This document shows positions 53,566 through 63,366 of a stretch of 64,000 bases of DNA, in pieces (positions within the stretch are counted from its first letter, which is position 1; each line of letters opens with the position of its first letter). The position numbers and the translations under genes are program-made. The notes beneath the pieces were generated by a model, which had not been told where the DNA came from, ran no database searches, and saw only the letters and a list, made by a program, of their open reading frames with translations. The DNA lies in NCBI GenBank assembly GCA_000508965.1, contig BAHV02000021.1:62001-126000 (forward strand). Direction: 5' to 3'. This stretch comes from Dielma sp000508965. Its GTDB lineage: Bacteria; Bacillota_I; Bacilli_A; Erysipelotrichales; Erysipelotrichaceae.

Positions 53566-54990
53566 TTATCCTAAATTTTCGCCGTTAGAAGCGATTACCC
53601 GTTTATACCACTCATAGCTGTCCTTAGGCATGCGTTTGCCAGTACCATTATGATGATTATCATAATCAACATAAATAAAGCCATAGCGCTTTTCCATTTC
53701 TGATGAAGAGCAGCTTACTATATCAATAGGCCCCCAAGGATAATAGCCAATTACTTCAACACCGTCATAAATAGCTTCCTTCAGCTGTTCAATATATTCC
53801 TTCAAACAAGCAATGCGGTAATCATCATGTATTTTTCCATCTTCACTGATTTTTTCATAAAAACCCATGCCGTTTTCTGCGATGATGATCGGCAATTGAT
53901 ACCGGTCATAATATTCATTCAGCGCATAGCGCAATCCAATCGGATCAGAAGTCCAGCCCCATTCATTCACTGCCTTGCAGAATTTATTGCGCGTGCGGGT
54001 GCCATGCTCATCCAAGGTGGATGAACCATAGTAGGAAAAGCTTACAAAATCAACTGTATGCTTCAAATCCTCAATATCCTGCTCAGTAATTTCAATATGA
54101 TAATTGTTTTCTTCATAGAAACGATACATATATCCAGGTATTTTTCCTCTTGTTTCCACATCAGTATAATAGAACTGGAGCTGATTATACTTCAAAGCCG
54201 CCATTTCATTTTCAGAACTGCCCAGCTCAGAATATACATTTCCATAGCATGGCATAACTCCCAGTTTAAAATCAGGATTGATTTCACGGGCAGCGGCAAT
54301 CGCTTGTCCGCAGGCAACTAATTCATGATGCAGCGCCTGATATTTAGCTTCCATCAGATTATCCACACGATCGCTTGGGATACCGAGATGATTAAAGCTT
54401 TCCACATCAAATAAGTTGATTTGATTCACTAATATCCAATATTTCACCTTACCGCTGAAACGTTCAAATAAAGTTTTGCAGTATCTGACAAACAGTTCAA
54501 TTGTTTTGCGGCTATACCAGCCATTATATTTCATACAAATATTTAAAGGCATTTCATAATGTGAAATAGTAATCAGCGGCTCCATGCCGTGTTTAAACAT
54601 TTCATCAATTACATGCTCATAAAACTGTAAGCCTTCCTCATTCGGTGTTTCATCATCACCATTCGGGAAGATGCGGGCCCAGTTGACAGAGGTTCTTAAG
54701 GTATTCATTCCCATGCCAGCCAGCATTGCGATATCTTCCTTATAATTATGATAAAAATCAATACCGCAGCGTTTAGGAAAATATTTATCACTGCTGTTCA
54801 GCAATTCTTCAACTTCTGTTGTGCTCAGCTCTGTATTACAGCGTTCTTCCGGGGGCAGATTGCCTTTAAATTCATTTATATCAGCTACGCATAAACCCTT
54901 GCCGCCAGTCTTATAGGCACCTTCCCACTGATTGGCAGCGGTTGCGCCGCCCCACATAAAATCTTTTGGAAATTGCTTTCGATTTGACAT
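53566..54990 (-). CDS. GH1 6-phospho-beta-glycosidase with Gln at the acid/base position
   Basis: 474 residues, full GH1 length. The N-terminal FMWGGATAANQWEGA, HYEMPLN (about 144-150), the nucleophile in IIIAENGMGFY (E372) and the 6-phosphate-binding motif SSSEMEKRYGFIYVD (about 428-442) are all present, so it should act on phosphorylated glucosides from the PTS. The usual acid/base motif N-E-I/P reads YWILVNQIN, with CAA coding Q190. The same E-to-Q change occurs in plant myrosinases, which cleave thioglucosides. The enzyme may thus accept 6-phospho-thioglucosides or be impaired on O-glycosides. It is the last gene of a IIA-IIB-IIC-GH1 operon. Confidence 0.9.
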   Translation of the reverse strand: MSNRKQFPKDFMWGGATAANQWEGAYKTGGKGLCVADINEFKGNLPPEERCNTELSTTEVEELLNSSDKYFPKRCGIDFYHNYKEDIAMLAGMGMNTLRTSVNWARIFPNGDDETPNEEGLQFYEHVIDEMFKHGMEPLITISHYEMPLNICMKYNGWYSRKTIELFVRYCKTLFERFSGKVKYWILVNQINLFDVESFNHLGIPSDRVDNLMEAKYQALHHELVACGQAIAAAREINPDFKLGVMPCYGNVYSELGSSENEMAALKYNQLQFYYTDVETRGKIPGYMYRFYEENNYHIEITEQDIEDLKHTVDFVSFSYYGSSTLDEHGTRTRNKFCKAVNEWGWTSDPIGLRYALNEYYDRYQLPIIIAENGMGFYEKISEDGKIHDDYRIACLKEYIEQLKEAIYDGVEVIGYYPWGPIDIVSCSSSEMEKRYGFIYVDYDNHHNGTGKRMPKDSYEWYKRVIASNGENLG

Positions 54991-55003
54991 AGTATGTCCT
55001 CCT

Positions 55004-56263
55004 TTAATTTGTTTCTATTTCTGCAGTTTCTTTAGCTACCATATCTTTCTCAACAATGCGGTAGAATGGAATATATAATAAGCCTTGAATCAGCATATTC
55101 ACAAAGAGCAGTACAACTGCCTGCCAGCTGAAGGTTGAAATAGCAGCGGCAATGGGTGCCGGCAGATTCCACAGTGCAGCTTCCGGATTCACCATCGGCG
55201 GTACAATGCCGGAAGCAAATGCCAGCCAGGTTGTAAGTACGGTCGTTACCTGACCAATCAAAGCCGGAATAATCAAGGTAGGATTCAATACGATTGGCAG
55301 ACCGAACAGCATTGGTTCATTAATATTGAACAGGCCTGCCGGTAATGCGAGTTTTGCCAGATCACGGTGCGTTTTACTCTTCGATTTCAGCATGATGAAG
55401 TTAAGCGCCAGCGTACCGCACTGTCCGCCGATGAAGACAAAGGTGAAGAAGAACGGCTTTACAAAGATATGAGTTGCCGGCATACCCGCTGCATAAGCAT
55501 TCATATTGGCAACTGACATAATCGTCCATGCGGGTGTAAGCAAGGAAGCTAATACTTGCGGATGCAGGCCTGCGAACCACATTAAGGTTGCCAGAATAAC
55601 ATAGATTAATGCTGTAAAGATCGAATCACCAGCCAATGTGATAATCGGTGTTAAGACAGTCGCTAAAATGGAATTTACATCAAAGCCGATGAAGTAAATC
55701 AGCACGATCGTCATCAACGTTGACAGCGTACATGGAATCAATGCAGTAAAACCGCCGGCAATATTGGCCGGAACTGCTTTCGGCATCTTGATTGCAATAT
55801 TTTTCGCAACACAGAAACGCGTTACTTCTACATTGAAAATTGCCGCGATAATTGCGGTAAACATCCCCTCAGCCCCTAGATAAGAACTGTTGATACCGCC
55901 AGCCATGATCAGGAAAGTGAACAATGCGGTAATACCGCCAACCAATTTATTCAGGTTATAGCTTTCTGACAGATAGTAACCGATACCAAAAGCTACATAA
56001 ACGGAAATGATACTTACAGATAAATTAAATGGAATCATCAGAATTGACTGCAATTCAGGATTAGCAGCTATAAATTCTACATAGCTTTGAGGAAACGGAA
56101 AGGTTGCGATCAACAGACAGAGAGAACCGATAATTGTCAGTCCCATAGTGGCGATCAGTGAATCACGGATAGCGCCGAAATATCTGTTGTTTGCCATTTT
56201 ATTCATTACGGGTACCAGATGCTTTTCAAGCATGGTAGTTAGCTTATTCATTAGATCTTGCAT
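55004..56263 (-). CDS. PTS system IIC component, lactose/cellobiose family
   Basis: 419 residues, about ten membrane helices. The N-terminal amphipathic part (LMNKLTTMLEKHLVPVMNKM) and the conserved NEPMLFGLPIVLNP segment (about 295-308), where the Asn-Glu holds the sugar, identify EIIC of the Lac family. It imports a beta-glucoside or related disaccharide while it is phosphorylated. It ends 13 bases before the GH1 gene start. Confidence 0.93.
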   Translation of the reverse strand: MQDLMNKLTTMLEKHLVPVMNKMANNRYFGAIRDSLIATMGLTIIGSLCLLIATFPFPQSYVEFIAANPELQSILMIPFNLSVSIISVYVAFGIGYYLSESYNLNKLVGGITALFTFLIMAGGINSSYLGAEGMFTAIIAAIFNVEVTRFCVAKNIAIKMPKAVPANIAGGFTALIPCTLSTLMTIVLIYFIGFDVNSILATVLTPIITLAGDSIFTALIYVILATLMWFAGLHPQVLASLLTPAWTIMSVANMNAYAAGMPATHIFVKPFFFTFVFIGGQCGTLALNFIMLKSKSKTHRDLAKLALPAGLFNINEPMLFGLPIVLNPTLIIPALIGQVTTVLTTWLAFASGIVPPMVNPEAALWNLPAPIAAAISTFSWQAVVLLFVNMLIQGLLYIPFYRIVEKDMVAKETAEIETN

Positions 56264-56295
56264 ATTATTTCTCCTTATAGATAATGGTATTTAAG

Positions 56296-56598
56296 CTATT
56301 TGCCGATCACTTCAAGGACATGTTTCATGACTTTTTCGCCCTTCATCATGCCATAATCCATCATATCCATCGCTTCTACGGGAACCCCTGGACATTGTAG
56401 TTTTATTTCATCCATACTGAAACGCACTTGCGGCCCAAGCAAGATCATATCCGCATCCTTCGCATTTTTGGCCGCTGTATTCACCGCATAAGCATTTATT
56501 TCACATTCAAAGCCAATAGAGTCAGCGTAATCCTTCATTTTCGTAACCATCAGACTGGTTGACATCCCGCCGGCACACAACAAAACAATTTTTTTCAT
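56296..56598 (-). CDS. PTS system IIB component, lactose/cellobiose family
   Basis: 100 residues. The phosphorylated Cys is in IVLLCAGGMSTSLMVTKM (C8), followed by the usual alpha/beta fold (ADMILLGPQVRFSMDEI). It passes phosphate from IIA to the sugar bound by IIC. It starts two bases after the IIA stop. Confidence 0.95.
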   Translation of the reverse strand: MKKIVLLCAGGMSTSLMVTKMKDYADSIGFECEINAYAVNTAAKNAKDADMILLGPQVRFSMDEIKLQCPGVPVEAMDMMDYGMMKGEKVMKHVLEVIGK

Positions 56599-56600
56599 AA

Positions 56601-56927
56601 TCAGTTAGTTTCTCCTTTCAAGCTTTTCCACAGATAGACAACTTCCTTGGCTAAATCGATGGTTGTGATCGAGTTCATCATGTGATCCTGCGAGTGAGTC
56701 AGCAGCAGACTGAACTTAAAATCCTGACCGCTTGCCTCCAGCGTTAACAGCTGCGTCTGGATGGTATGGGCAAGATTGATCGCATCTGATGCTTCACTGA
56801 TTTTGGCTTCAGCTTCCCCTAACTGATTGCTGCGTGCAAACTTGATAGCCTCCATGGCTAAGCTTTTAGCATTGCCGCTGTTCATAATCAACTGCATGAT
56901 GAGTGCTTCCATCTCACTATTATTCAT
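56601..56927 (-). CDS. PTS system IIA component, lactose/cellobiose family
   Basis: 108 residues from ATG 56927 (AGGAGGTGATATT upstream); longer readings cross the promoter. The three-helix IIA fold has the phosphoryl-accepting His in FSLLLTHSQDHMMNS (about 77-80) and the start LIMQLIMNSGNAKSLAMEAI. First gene of the PTS/GH1 operon. Confidence 0.95.
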   Translation of the reverse strand: MNNSEMEALIMQLIMNSGNAKSLAMEAIKFARSNQLGEAEAKISEASDAINLAHTIQTQLLTLEASGQDFKFSLLLTHSQDHMMNSITTIDLAKEVVYLWKSLKGETN

Positions 56928-56985
56928 AATATCACCTCCTCTTTTCATGATTGTGTATTTTTTTGATACAACTATTGATAACTCC

Positions 56986-57014
56986 ATTGTATATTCACTA
57001 AATTCCTTTGTCAA
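56986..57014 (-). promoter_or_regulatory. Sigma-A promoter of the PTS/GH1 operon
   Basis: On the minus strand TTGACA (57014-57009), 17 bases, TACAAT (56991-56986). Downstream (about 56953-56970), TTGTATCA and TACACA flank an A-run and may be an operator. No -24/-12 sigma-54 promoter is visible. Confidence 0.8.
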
Positions 57015-57034
57015 ATCGGCTATATAAAAGAAAA

Positions 57035-57069
57035 AGATACAAACTTAACCGAATTTGTATCTCTTTTTT
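57035..57069. terminator. Terminator between regulator gene and PTS promoter
   Basis: AGATACAAA (57035-57043) pairs perfectly with TTTGTATCT (57054-57062), with T/A runs on both sides. Confidence 0.8.
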
Positions 57070-57289
57070 TATATTTATTAAAACTCGTTCCCATCAATCA
57101 CTTATACACTTTTTGTCAAAAATTCATACAGTTGTCAGATTCTTCAAACCGTGTATAGAAAAGCCGGTGTTTTTCATCATTAAATGTATACAAATAAATT
57201 TTTAAATAATTTTATTTTTTTTTAATATTACCGATAAAATCAGTTCAAAAAGGGTGATTACCTGATTATCCGCCAGTTAAGCAATATTA

Positions 57290-59992
57290 TTAGCTGCGGC
57301 TTTTCTTTAAAATGTAGATAATATTACAGATCTCGTCATCACTGACATTCACTGAAAATGCCTTTTCTAATTCAATCATATGCTTCACAATGATTCTGTA
57401 AAGGTACATATTTTTTCTGATAACTTCCTCTTTATTCAAATTATTAGGTGCGGTATTGCCAGCCTTTAAACGATCCAGCGTACAGGCAAGATGAACAAGC
57501 AGACCGATCTTCTCATTCATTTCCACCACGATTCCCATATCCTTTTCCACATCAAATATAAATTGAATCAGCTTATTCTTTGCTTCGAGAGCATCAATAT
57601 TTTTCAATTCTTTTGCCAGATGTTCAAAAATCGTTTCAGAATTACTTAGAAAATCCTGCTTATTCAGATTGTCCTGATAAAGCAGCTGACTGAGGTCATG
57701 ATTATCACTGTTGAATAGATCCTCGATAGGAATGTATGGAATGCCATAAACATTAGGATTAAAGGTCCCGACAATGCAAAGGATTTCTTTCTCTTTACTG
57801 ATGGTATTCAGCTCCTGAAGAAAGAGACTTTGTTCGGCAAGCTGCACCGGTATGATTTCAATTCCCTCAAGATTAAACTGCTGTTCAATATAACGCTTGA
57901 TCTGTACCGCACCGCCCTCACCGGTCATGCAGAAGCTGACAATAGCCTTGGATTTTTTCATTGTATCATACTCCGCACTGGCATCTAATGACTTAAAGCG
58001 GTTAACAAGCACATCATATGCATCATTCACATTTTCTGACAGCATGAGCTTACGGCAGAAGTCCATCAGCATCAGTGTTACCGGCAGCTCAATCAGCTTG
58101 ATACGAATCCCCGTTTCAATCGCAACCATATTGAATATATCCTTCAGCGATCCCATATCATAAACAATCAGAATCCCGTTTTCATGCGGTATATTTAAGA
58201 CAGTTTGTTTGATATCTTCATATGCGTCCAGCGGCTTCTTATTCAACGACAGATCATAGGAATAAATCGTCATATCATTGAGTATCTTTACCGTTTCTGC
58301 CAGCGCTTTCGCAACGCCAACACCATGCATCGCAACTAACAGTGACGGATGACGGCTTTGATCATCACCAACATTATGTGTGCATAAAAACATAGCGATA
58401 ATCACTATTTCATCAATTGGCAGTTCTATATCGTAAGCAGCTGTAATGCGGTCGCAAAGACTCATCGCCAATGAATACTCTTCCTTGTTATGTTCAATAA
58501 ATTCCATCATTTTTTCAATTTTTATCGGATGCGTAGCCACTCGTTTCCCTATCAGTGCCTGGATATGAAGGCATAAGCCATAATGAATAGAAGCAGCATA
58601 ATATCGGTTCAGCAAGCTGCTGGCCTTGGCAAGCAAATCATCCACCAACTCAATGATTTTAGAATCTACAAGCTGTGACAGCTGCTCTTTATTGATCGTA
58701 TTATTAAAGAGATTTTTACGATATTTATTAAACTCAGTCTCTATGCCGACATTCACGATCGTATTGATCTCTGATGATGAAAAACCACGCTTATGCAGCT
58801 CCAGCTTCTTTGCGTTAATCCAGTCATAAATTGACTCGTTTTCTTTAGGTCTGATATCCAGAATAGACAGCTTATCAGAATTAAACACATAATCTGATTC
58901 TTCACGAATGATATTATCCACATCCATCCGTTTATTCTTATAATTCAATAAACCGGAACGGACATTATGTGAGAAGTCCACAATTAAGACATCAATGGCT
59001 TCTTTTTCAGCCTCTAATTCGCGTGAATAGGCACTGGCGCACGCTTGCCGTATGTCGTGAAACAGCTGTTTAATGTTATCACACGGATACAATAAGAGGG
59101 CAATCAGCACTTCAGAATTAACCTTTATCCGGCAGCCGCTCTCATGAGCCTCATTGCAGAAAAACTTCTCAATAAACTTGAAACGTTCATATAAGCCCCG
59201 CTCATTTAATTCAGGCAGTGAAATAATGATTGAGATTTTTGAAGTAATATTGTCAAAGAACGCATCGGAACTCATCATCGGCGGCATGGCACAGACAATG
59301 ATCGGCGCATGATCAATATCCGGATTCTTCACATAACTGTTATCGAGAATCGTCGAAAGATGGGTTTTAGACTCCGCGTCAAGAAAATGGCAATTATCGA
59401 TGAAAAAGAAACCATTTTCACTTGCAAGCAATCCCTCATTAAATTTCACATTCATCTCTTCCGCATTATCTTTATAATAGAGACAGTTCATTTTCACAAA
59501 AGGTGCATCTTCCGCGCATACATCAGAAGCAGCCGCAAATTCAAAGATCTTTCTGATGAATAAATCTTTGCCTGTGCCGTGCTTCGCCAACAGCAGCATA
59601 TTCAAACTTTTCTTTGGATATAGGACTGCTGATTTAGCCAAATGCACAGCTCGCTTTAAACTGCCGTCATAGCCGATCAGCGTTTCAAAAATCTGTGCCT
59701 CACGCGATTTTACCATTTTAGTTCTTCGATAAATTACCGGATAATTGGCACTGTCTTTCTCAACAAGACCTTCCGCACACAATTCATTTAACAGCTTGCT
59801 GACATTGGTTCGCTGCATCTGAAGCGTTTTAGATATATCAGAAGTCGTCGCGCCGCGGCTTTCATTTTCATAACACTTGCCCAAAAATTCTAAAATCAGA
59901 TCACGGTTTTTTATTCGCATATATTTTGAAGAAGCCGCCTGCCGGCTCTCCGATTCCCTCCCTTTTCTCATTTGAATTGAATTACCGCTCAT
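57290..59992 (-). CDS. LevR-like PTS-controlled transcription activator
   Basis: 900 residues. An N-terminal winged helix (about 30-75, SDISKTLQMQRTNVSKLLNE) is followed by an AAA+ domain (about 100-340) with Walker A KHGTGKDLF and Walker B NGFFFIDNCHF. A PRD domain (about 430-550, SIHYGLCLHIQALIGKRV) comes next, then an EIIA-mannose-like domain (about 560-690, PSLLVAMHGVGVAKALAETV), a IIB-like stretch and a second PRD (about 790-900). This is the LevR family, controlled by PTS phosphorylation. The GAFTGA sigma-54 contact motif is not found; the position reads VKFNEGLLAS. It is divergent in role from classic LevR and lies just upstream of the PTS operon it probably controls. Confidence 0.88.
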   Translation of the reverse strand: MSGNSIQMRKGRESESRQAASSKYMRIKNRDLILEFLGKCYENESRGATTSDISKTLQMQRTNVSKLLNELCAEGLVEKDSANYPVIYRRTKMVKSREAQIFETLIGYDGSLKRAVHLAKSAVLYPKKSLNMLLLAKHGTGKDLFIRKIFEFAAASDVCAEDAPFVKMNCLYYKDNAEEMNVKFNEGLLASENGFFFIDNCHFLDAESKTHLSTILDNSYVKNPDIDHAPIIVCAMPPMMSSDAFFDNITSKISIIISLPELNERGLYERFKFIEKFFCNEAHESGCRIKVNSEVLIALLLYPCDNIKQLFHDIRQACASAYSRELEAEKEAIDVLIVDFSHNVRSGLLNYKNKRMDVDNIIREESDYVFNSDKLSILDIRPKENESIYDWINAKKLELHKRGFSSSEINTIVNVGIETEFNKYRKNLFNNTINKEQLSQLVDSKIIELVDDLLAKASSLLNRYYAASIHYGLCLHIQALIGKRVATHPIKIEKMMEFIEHNKEEYSLAMSLCDRITAAYDIELPIDEIVIIAMFLCTHNVGDDQSRHPSLLVAMHGVGVAKALAETVKILNDMTIYSYDLSLNKKPLDAYEDIKQTVLNIPHENGILIVYDMGSLKDIFNMVAIETGIRIKLIELPVTLMLMDFCRKLMLSENVNDAYDVLVNRFKSLDASAEYDTMKKSKAIVSFCMTGEGGAVQIKRYIEQQFNLEGIEIIPVQLAEQSLFLQELNTISKEKEILCIVGTFNPNVYGIPYIPIEDLFNSDNHDLSQLLYQDNLNKQDFLSNSETIFEHLAKELKNIDALEAKNKLIQFIFDVEKDMGIVVEMNEKIGLLVHLACTLDRLKAGNTAPNNLNKEEVIRKNMYLYRIIVKHMIELEKAFSVNVSDDEICNIIYILKKSRS

Positions 59993-60162
59993 TCACAATA
60001 ATACACTTCCAAGGTTGTATTTATTTTATCACACTTTTCTGACAATAATAAAGGATATAGGCATATATTCATACACACCATTTATCTGTAACGATAAGGA
60101 AAGCATGGAACGCTTAAACCGTTATAATTAAGCCATTATTCATGTTTTTAAAACAATTGAAC

Positions 60163-60230
60163 AAAAAAAGATTGTGTCAGCAAAGTGTATCAATCAGCTG
60201 TCTGCTTTACACCTTTTCACAATCTTTTTT
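60163..60230. terminator. Terminator after LemA gene
   Basis: AAAAAGATTGTG pairs with CACAATCTTTTT over a 41-base loop; T runs stand on both strands. Confidence 0.7.
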
Positions 60231-60253
60231 ATTTTTCATACTTCGTTTATCTC

Positions 60254-60793
60254 TTACAGCTCAACCTTAACATTTGCCTTCACATCTTCTTCAGCCGCAA
60301 AATATTTTCTCGTCTTCGCCTTCATAGCCTTAGCCACCAACGCACTTGGAAACGTCGTTACCCGATTGTTGTAATTCGTCACATTGGCATTATAGAAACG
60401 GCGGGCAGCCTGCAGCTGTTCCTCAACATCGCTGAGCTGTTTCATTAATTCGAGATATAACGTGTCAGCCTTCAGCTTTGGATACCCCTCAGCAACTGCC
60501 AAAAGCTTGGTTTCCGCCTCATTCAGCCCCTCATTATACTTATTCTTATTTGGTTTCACATGACATGTATTTCGCAGCTCAATAACTTTGCTTAATACAT
60601 CCTCCTCATATTTTGTATAACCCTTTACCACCTCTACAAGATTTGTAATCAGATCAAAGCGCTTATTCAGCAAAATATCAATGGTTGATCCGCTCTCATC
60701 CATCTTCAGCCTTGCCCGAATGACCATGTTGTACAGCATTGTAATAATAACTGCCAAAATCAGCAGGAGTACTGTCCCAATACTTAATTCCAT
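60254..60793 (-). CDS. LemA family protein
   Basis: 179 residues from ATG 60793 (AGGAGGC upstream), eight codons inside a longer reading. One N-terminal membrane helix (about 5-25) and a long helical bundle (IDILLNKRFDLITNLVEVVK, TYEEDVL-like region, VEEQLQAARRFYNANVTNYN) define LemA. The protein is membrane-anchored with the bulk outside or inside uncertain. LemA proteins often pair with DUF3137 or metalloprotease genes, and here a DUF3137 gene lies immediately upstream. Confidence 0.92.
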   Translation of the reverse strand: MELSIGTVLLLILAVIITMLYNMVIRARLKMDESGSTIDILLNKRFDLITNLVEVVKGYTKYEEDVLSKVIELRNTCHVKPNKNKYNEGLNEAETKLLAVAEGYPKLKADTLYLELMKQLSDVEEQLQAARRFYNANVTNYNNRVTTFPSALVAKAMKAKTRKYFAAEEDVKANVKVEL

Positions 60794-60804
60794 AAAAATG
60801 CCTC

Positions 60805-61695
60805 CTATGTATTCCATTCTATCTGATTAATCAGATTCAGGATTTCGCATAAATCCGCGCAATCCCGGTGCAGCTTTCTGAGCAGTGTCTCGTCAATAGC
60901 ATCATGGTACTTGATTTCAAAAGGATCATTTTCATCAGCTACCGCCACATATAACTTATTATCATAAAAACTGACACTGAAATCAAGCCTTTTTTTCAAA
61001 TCTAACAGAATCTCCATCACTTTTGGTGTCAGCAGATAAAAAGCCTCATGACCATCCTCACTATAAACAGCAAACTGCCTGTTAAATTCAACACTTTCAA
61101 GCTTTACCTTTTCGGTTTGCGGCGTATCATCAAAGAAGCCGCCGGAGTGGTTGTCATTGCCGATAAACACTTTCGGATACACCTGAGTCAGTGAATGAAT
61201 CTGACGGCTGATATCAAAAATAAAGAAATGACCCTTAAATATATCTACTGTAACCGTGGTTTTGCCCGCTGAACGCACTTCATTAATATAAACATCACTG
61301 CAGATAAACGCCCGTCCCTGATACCGTGCGCGGATCAAATCATTAGATTTATAATTTGTATAATGATTATACAATTCAGCTGCATCAAAGCGTGTTTGAG
61401 ATAAACCATTAGGTGAATAAGTTAAATCAGTAAATTTTTCCGCCAGCACATTCTGAACCAGCAATTGCTTGGCATCCAGTTTAAATTGTTTTGTTTCTGG
61501 ATTGATAGCTCCGTAGTAAACTGCCAAGGCAATAAGCAAGACAATTACAAAAGGAATTAAAAACAGCATTGAGGAACAGATCATTGTCAGCATTAGAAAA
61601 ATCACTGCCGGGACGACGGTTAACACAAAGAAGCGGCTGACCCGTGCAGAGAGCTGACGTCTTCTGATTTCAAGTGCCTGAATATTTGGTTCCAT
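60805..61695 (-). CDS. DUF3137 membrane protein
   Basis: 296 residues from ATG 61695 (GGGGGA upstream). Two hydrophobic helices (about 20-65) are followed by a soluble domain with IRARYQGRAFICSDVYINEV and FKGHFFIFDISRQIHS. DUF3137 proteins are partners of LemA, with unknown function; the two genes are 11 bases apart. Galanin-like or adhesion annotations given to some members are not supported by this sequence. Confidence 0.85.
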   Translation of the reverse strand: MEPNIQALEIRRRQLSARVSRFFVLTVVPAVIFLMLTMICSSMLFLIPFVIVLLIALAVYYGAINPETKQFKLDAKQLLVQNVLAEKFTDLTYSPNGLSQTRFDAAELYNHYTNYKSNDLIRARYQGRAFICSDVYINEVRSAGKTTVTVDIFKGHFFIFDISRQIHSLTQVYPKVFIGNDNHSGGFFDDTPQTEKVKLESVEFNRQFAVYSEDGHEAFYLLTPKVMEILLDLKKRLDFSVSFYDNKLYVAVADENDPFEIKYHDAIDETLLRKLHRDCADLCEILNLINQIEWNT

Positions 61696-61769
61696 AGAAA
61701 AATCCCCCTTTATGTTTTCTATTATAAAAGAGGGATTTCGACATTTCAATCTTTCTTACAGAACTGATA

Positions 61770-62504
61770 TTATAGGATATCCACCTTACCATGGTAGTTT
61801 TGAATGTATTCCTGATTCACAGCATCGCCGCGGTCCAGATTGCCGCTGACCCAAATCGGTACTTCAATACCCTGATCCGCTAGCTTAACGATGACTTCAC
61901 CAACTAAGCCTACCAGAATTGACATACCGATAATTGTTGATGGTGAACAGAAGTTTTCCTTCACATTCTCACGATGCAGTGCCGCATCACCCTTTATACC
62001 GCCCATATCGATGACAATGTCCGCCACATCACGCACCAGCTTCCCGGATGAATGACGTGAGGTTACACCATTGGTATACTTCAATGAAGTCAAAGTGATA
62101 ACCTTCATGCCCATTGCCTTCGCTGCCAGCGCCATATCTACACCGGCCGCATTGCGCCCGGATACCGAAACAATAATCATCGTATCATAACTGCGCGGAT
62201 GCATCGCTTCTAATACACCCTGCGCAAAGCCTTCTGTACGCTCCATCATCTGTGAATAACGAACCCTTGGATAAATATTATACTGTGGAATCATAATCGC
62301 ATTCACGGGCACCAAGCCACCGGTACGGAAGCATAGCTCCTCACCAAACATCTGAGAATGACCGCAGCCAAATACATGAATAACGCCGCCGGCTGCCACG
62401 GTTTCACTCATTGCCTCCGCGGCTTGATTTAAAACCTCCTCTTGTGCCAAGGAAGCCGCCAGCTCCTTTTCAATCACTTCATAAAATTCCTTCATGACTT
62501 TCAT
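61770..62504 (-). CDS. SIS domain sugar-phosphate-binding protein (UPF0309)
   Basis: 244 residues, one SIS domain. GGVIHVFGCGHSQMFGEELC (about 36-55), IIVSVSGRNAAGVDMALAAK and VITLTSLKYTNGVTSRHSS form the sugar-phosphate site. It resembles UPF0309 proteins, presumed to isomerise or sense phosphosugars. It stands alone, with a good RBS (CGGAGGTAC). The substrate is unknown. Confidence 0.9.
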   Translation of the reverse strand: MKVMKEFYEVIEKELAASLAQEEVLNQAAEAMSETVAAGGVIHVFGCGHSQMFGEELCFRTGGLVPVNAIMIPQYNIYPRVRYSQMMERTEGFAQGVLEAMHPRSYDTMIIVSVSGRNAAGVDMALAAKAMGMKVITLTSLKYTNGVTSRHSSGKLVRDVADIVIDMGGIKGDAALHRENVKENFCSPSTIIGMSILVGLVGEVIVKLADQGIEVPIWVSGNLDRGDAVNQEYIQNYHGKVDIL

Positions 62505-62636
62505 AAATGTACCTCCGCTTATAAACTATTATAAGATTTTATGGCAGCGTTTACAATGTGTTTCCCTTACCTCTTGCCAGGCTTTTTAATACAGTTACGT
62601 AAATTCACAATCAAAAGTCACTTTTATCACAAAAAA

Positions 62637-62669
62637 AAGACCACATCCGGTTAACCCAGATATGATCTT
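62637..62669 (-). terminator. Terminator of BAX-inhibitor-1 gene
   Basis: On the minus strand AAGATCATATCTGG pairs with CCGGATGTGGTCTT (some G-U pairs), followed by TTTTTTTT. Confidence 0.85.
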
Positions 62670-62673
62670 AAAC

Positions 62674-63366
62674 TTATTTACGGCTGCTTCTTCCTAAAAT
62701 TTGAACAATGCGCAGGAAGATATTAATAAAATCAAGGTATAAATCAAGAGCACTGAAAATTGCTAATTTATTTAAAGCCTCATCATTTCCTTCATTTGCT
62801 TCATATAAGCGCTTCATCTTCTGAATATCAAAAGCCGTGATTCCCATAAACAGAATTATACCGGAATAGCTCAATACAAGATCAAGCCCTTGAAGACGCA
62901 GAAAGATATTAGCTACACTGGCAATCAGCAGAGTAATCAACCCGGCCATCACTATGCTTGAGAACTTCATTAAATCACGCTTCGTTGTAAAGCCGATCAG
63001 AGCCATACTGCCAAACAGCAAGGACGTATAAGCAAAGGCAATGAATGTTGTCTCCATACCAAATAGATATGTGATTCCCGCCACAGTCAGACCCGTCATC
63101 ACAGAATAGATCAGAAAATAAACTCTTGCCGCACCGGCTGAAATCTTATGCAGACTTGCGCTGATTTTAAATACCAGGAATAATTCAACAATGAACATTC
63201 CCCAATAAATCAGCTGATTACTGAAAACAACATACCACAAATCGGTTGCTACAAACACTAAGGCGCTTGCCGCCGTAACCATCAATCCTATAAACAGCCA
63301 TAAAAATACTTTCCTAGCATATGAATTCTCACTCACGCCAGGTACATAAGTTGGACTTTCGTACAT
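62674..63366 (-). CDS. BAX inhibitor-1 / YccA family membrane protein
   Basis: 230 residues with seven membrane helices. The family signature ILFMGITAFDIQKMKRLYE (about 171-189) with its Asp is present, as is ALDLYLDFINIFLRIVQILG at the end. Bacterial members are thought to be pH-sensitive Ca2+ leak channels or FtsH-modulating proteins. Monocistronic with a terminator. Confidence 0.93.
   Translation of the reverse strand: MYESPTYVPGVSENSYARKVFLWLFIGLMVTAASALVFVATDLWYVVFSNQLIYWGMFIVELFLVFKISASLHKISAGAARVYFLIYSVMTGLTVAGITYLFGMETTFIAFAYTSLLFGSMALIGFTTKRDLMKFSSIVMAGLITLLIASVANIFLRLQGLDLVLSYSGIILFMGITAFDIQKMKRLYEANEGNDEALNKLAIFSALDLYLDFINIFLRIVQILGRSSRK

Noticed and set aside
56928..57289. Sigma-54 promoter before the PTS operon, as expected from a LevR-type neighbour
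   Set aside because: No GG-N10-GC -24/-12 pattern was found on the minus strand, while a good sigma-A promoter is present.
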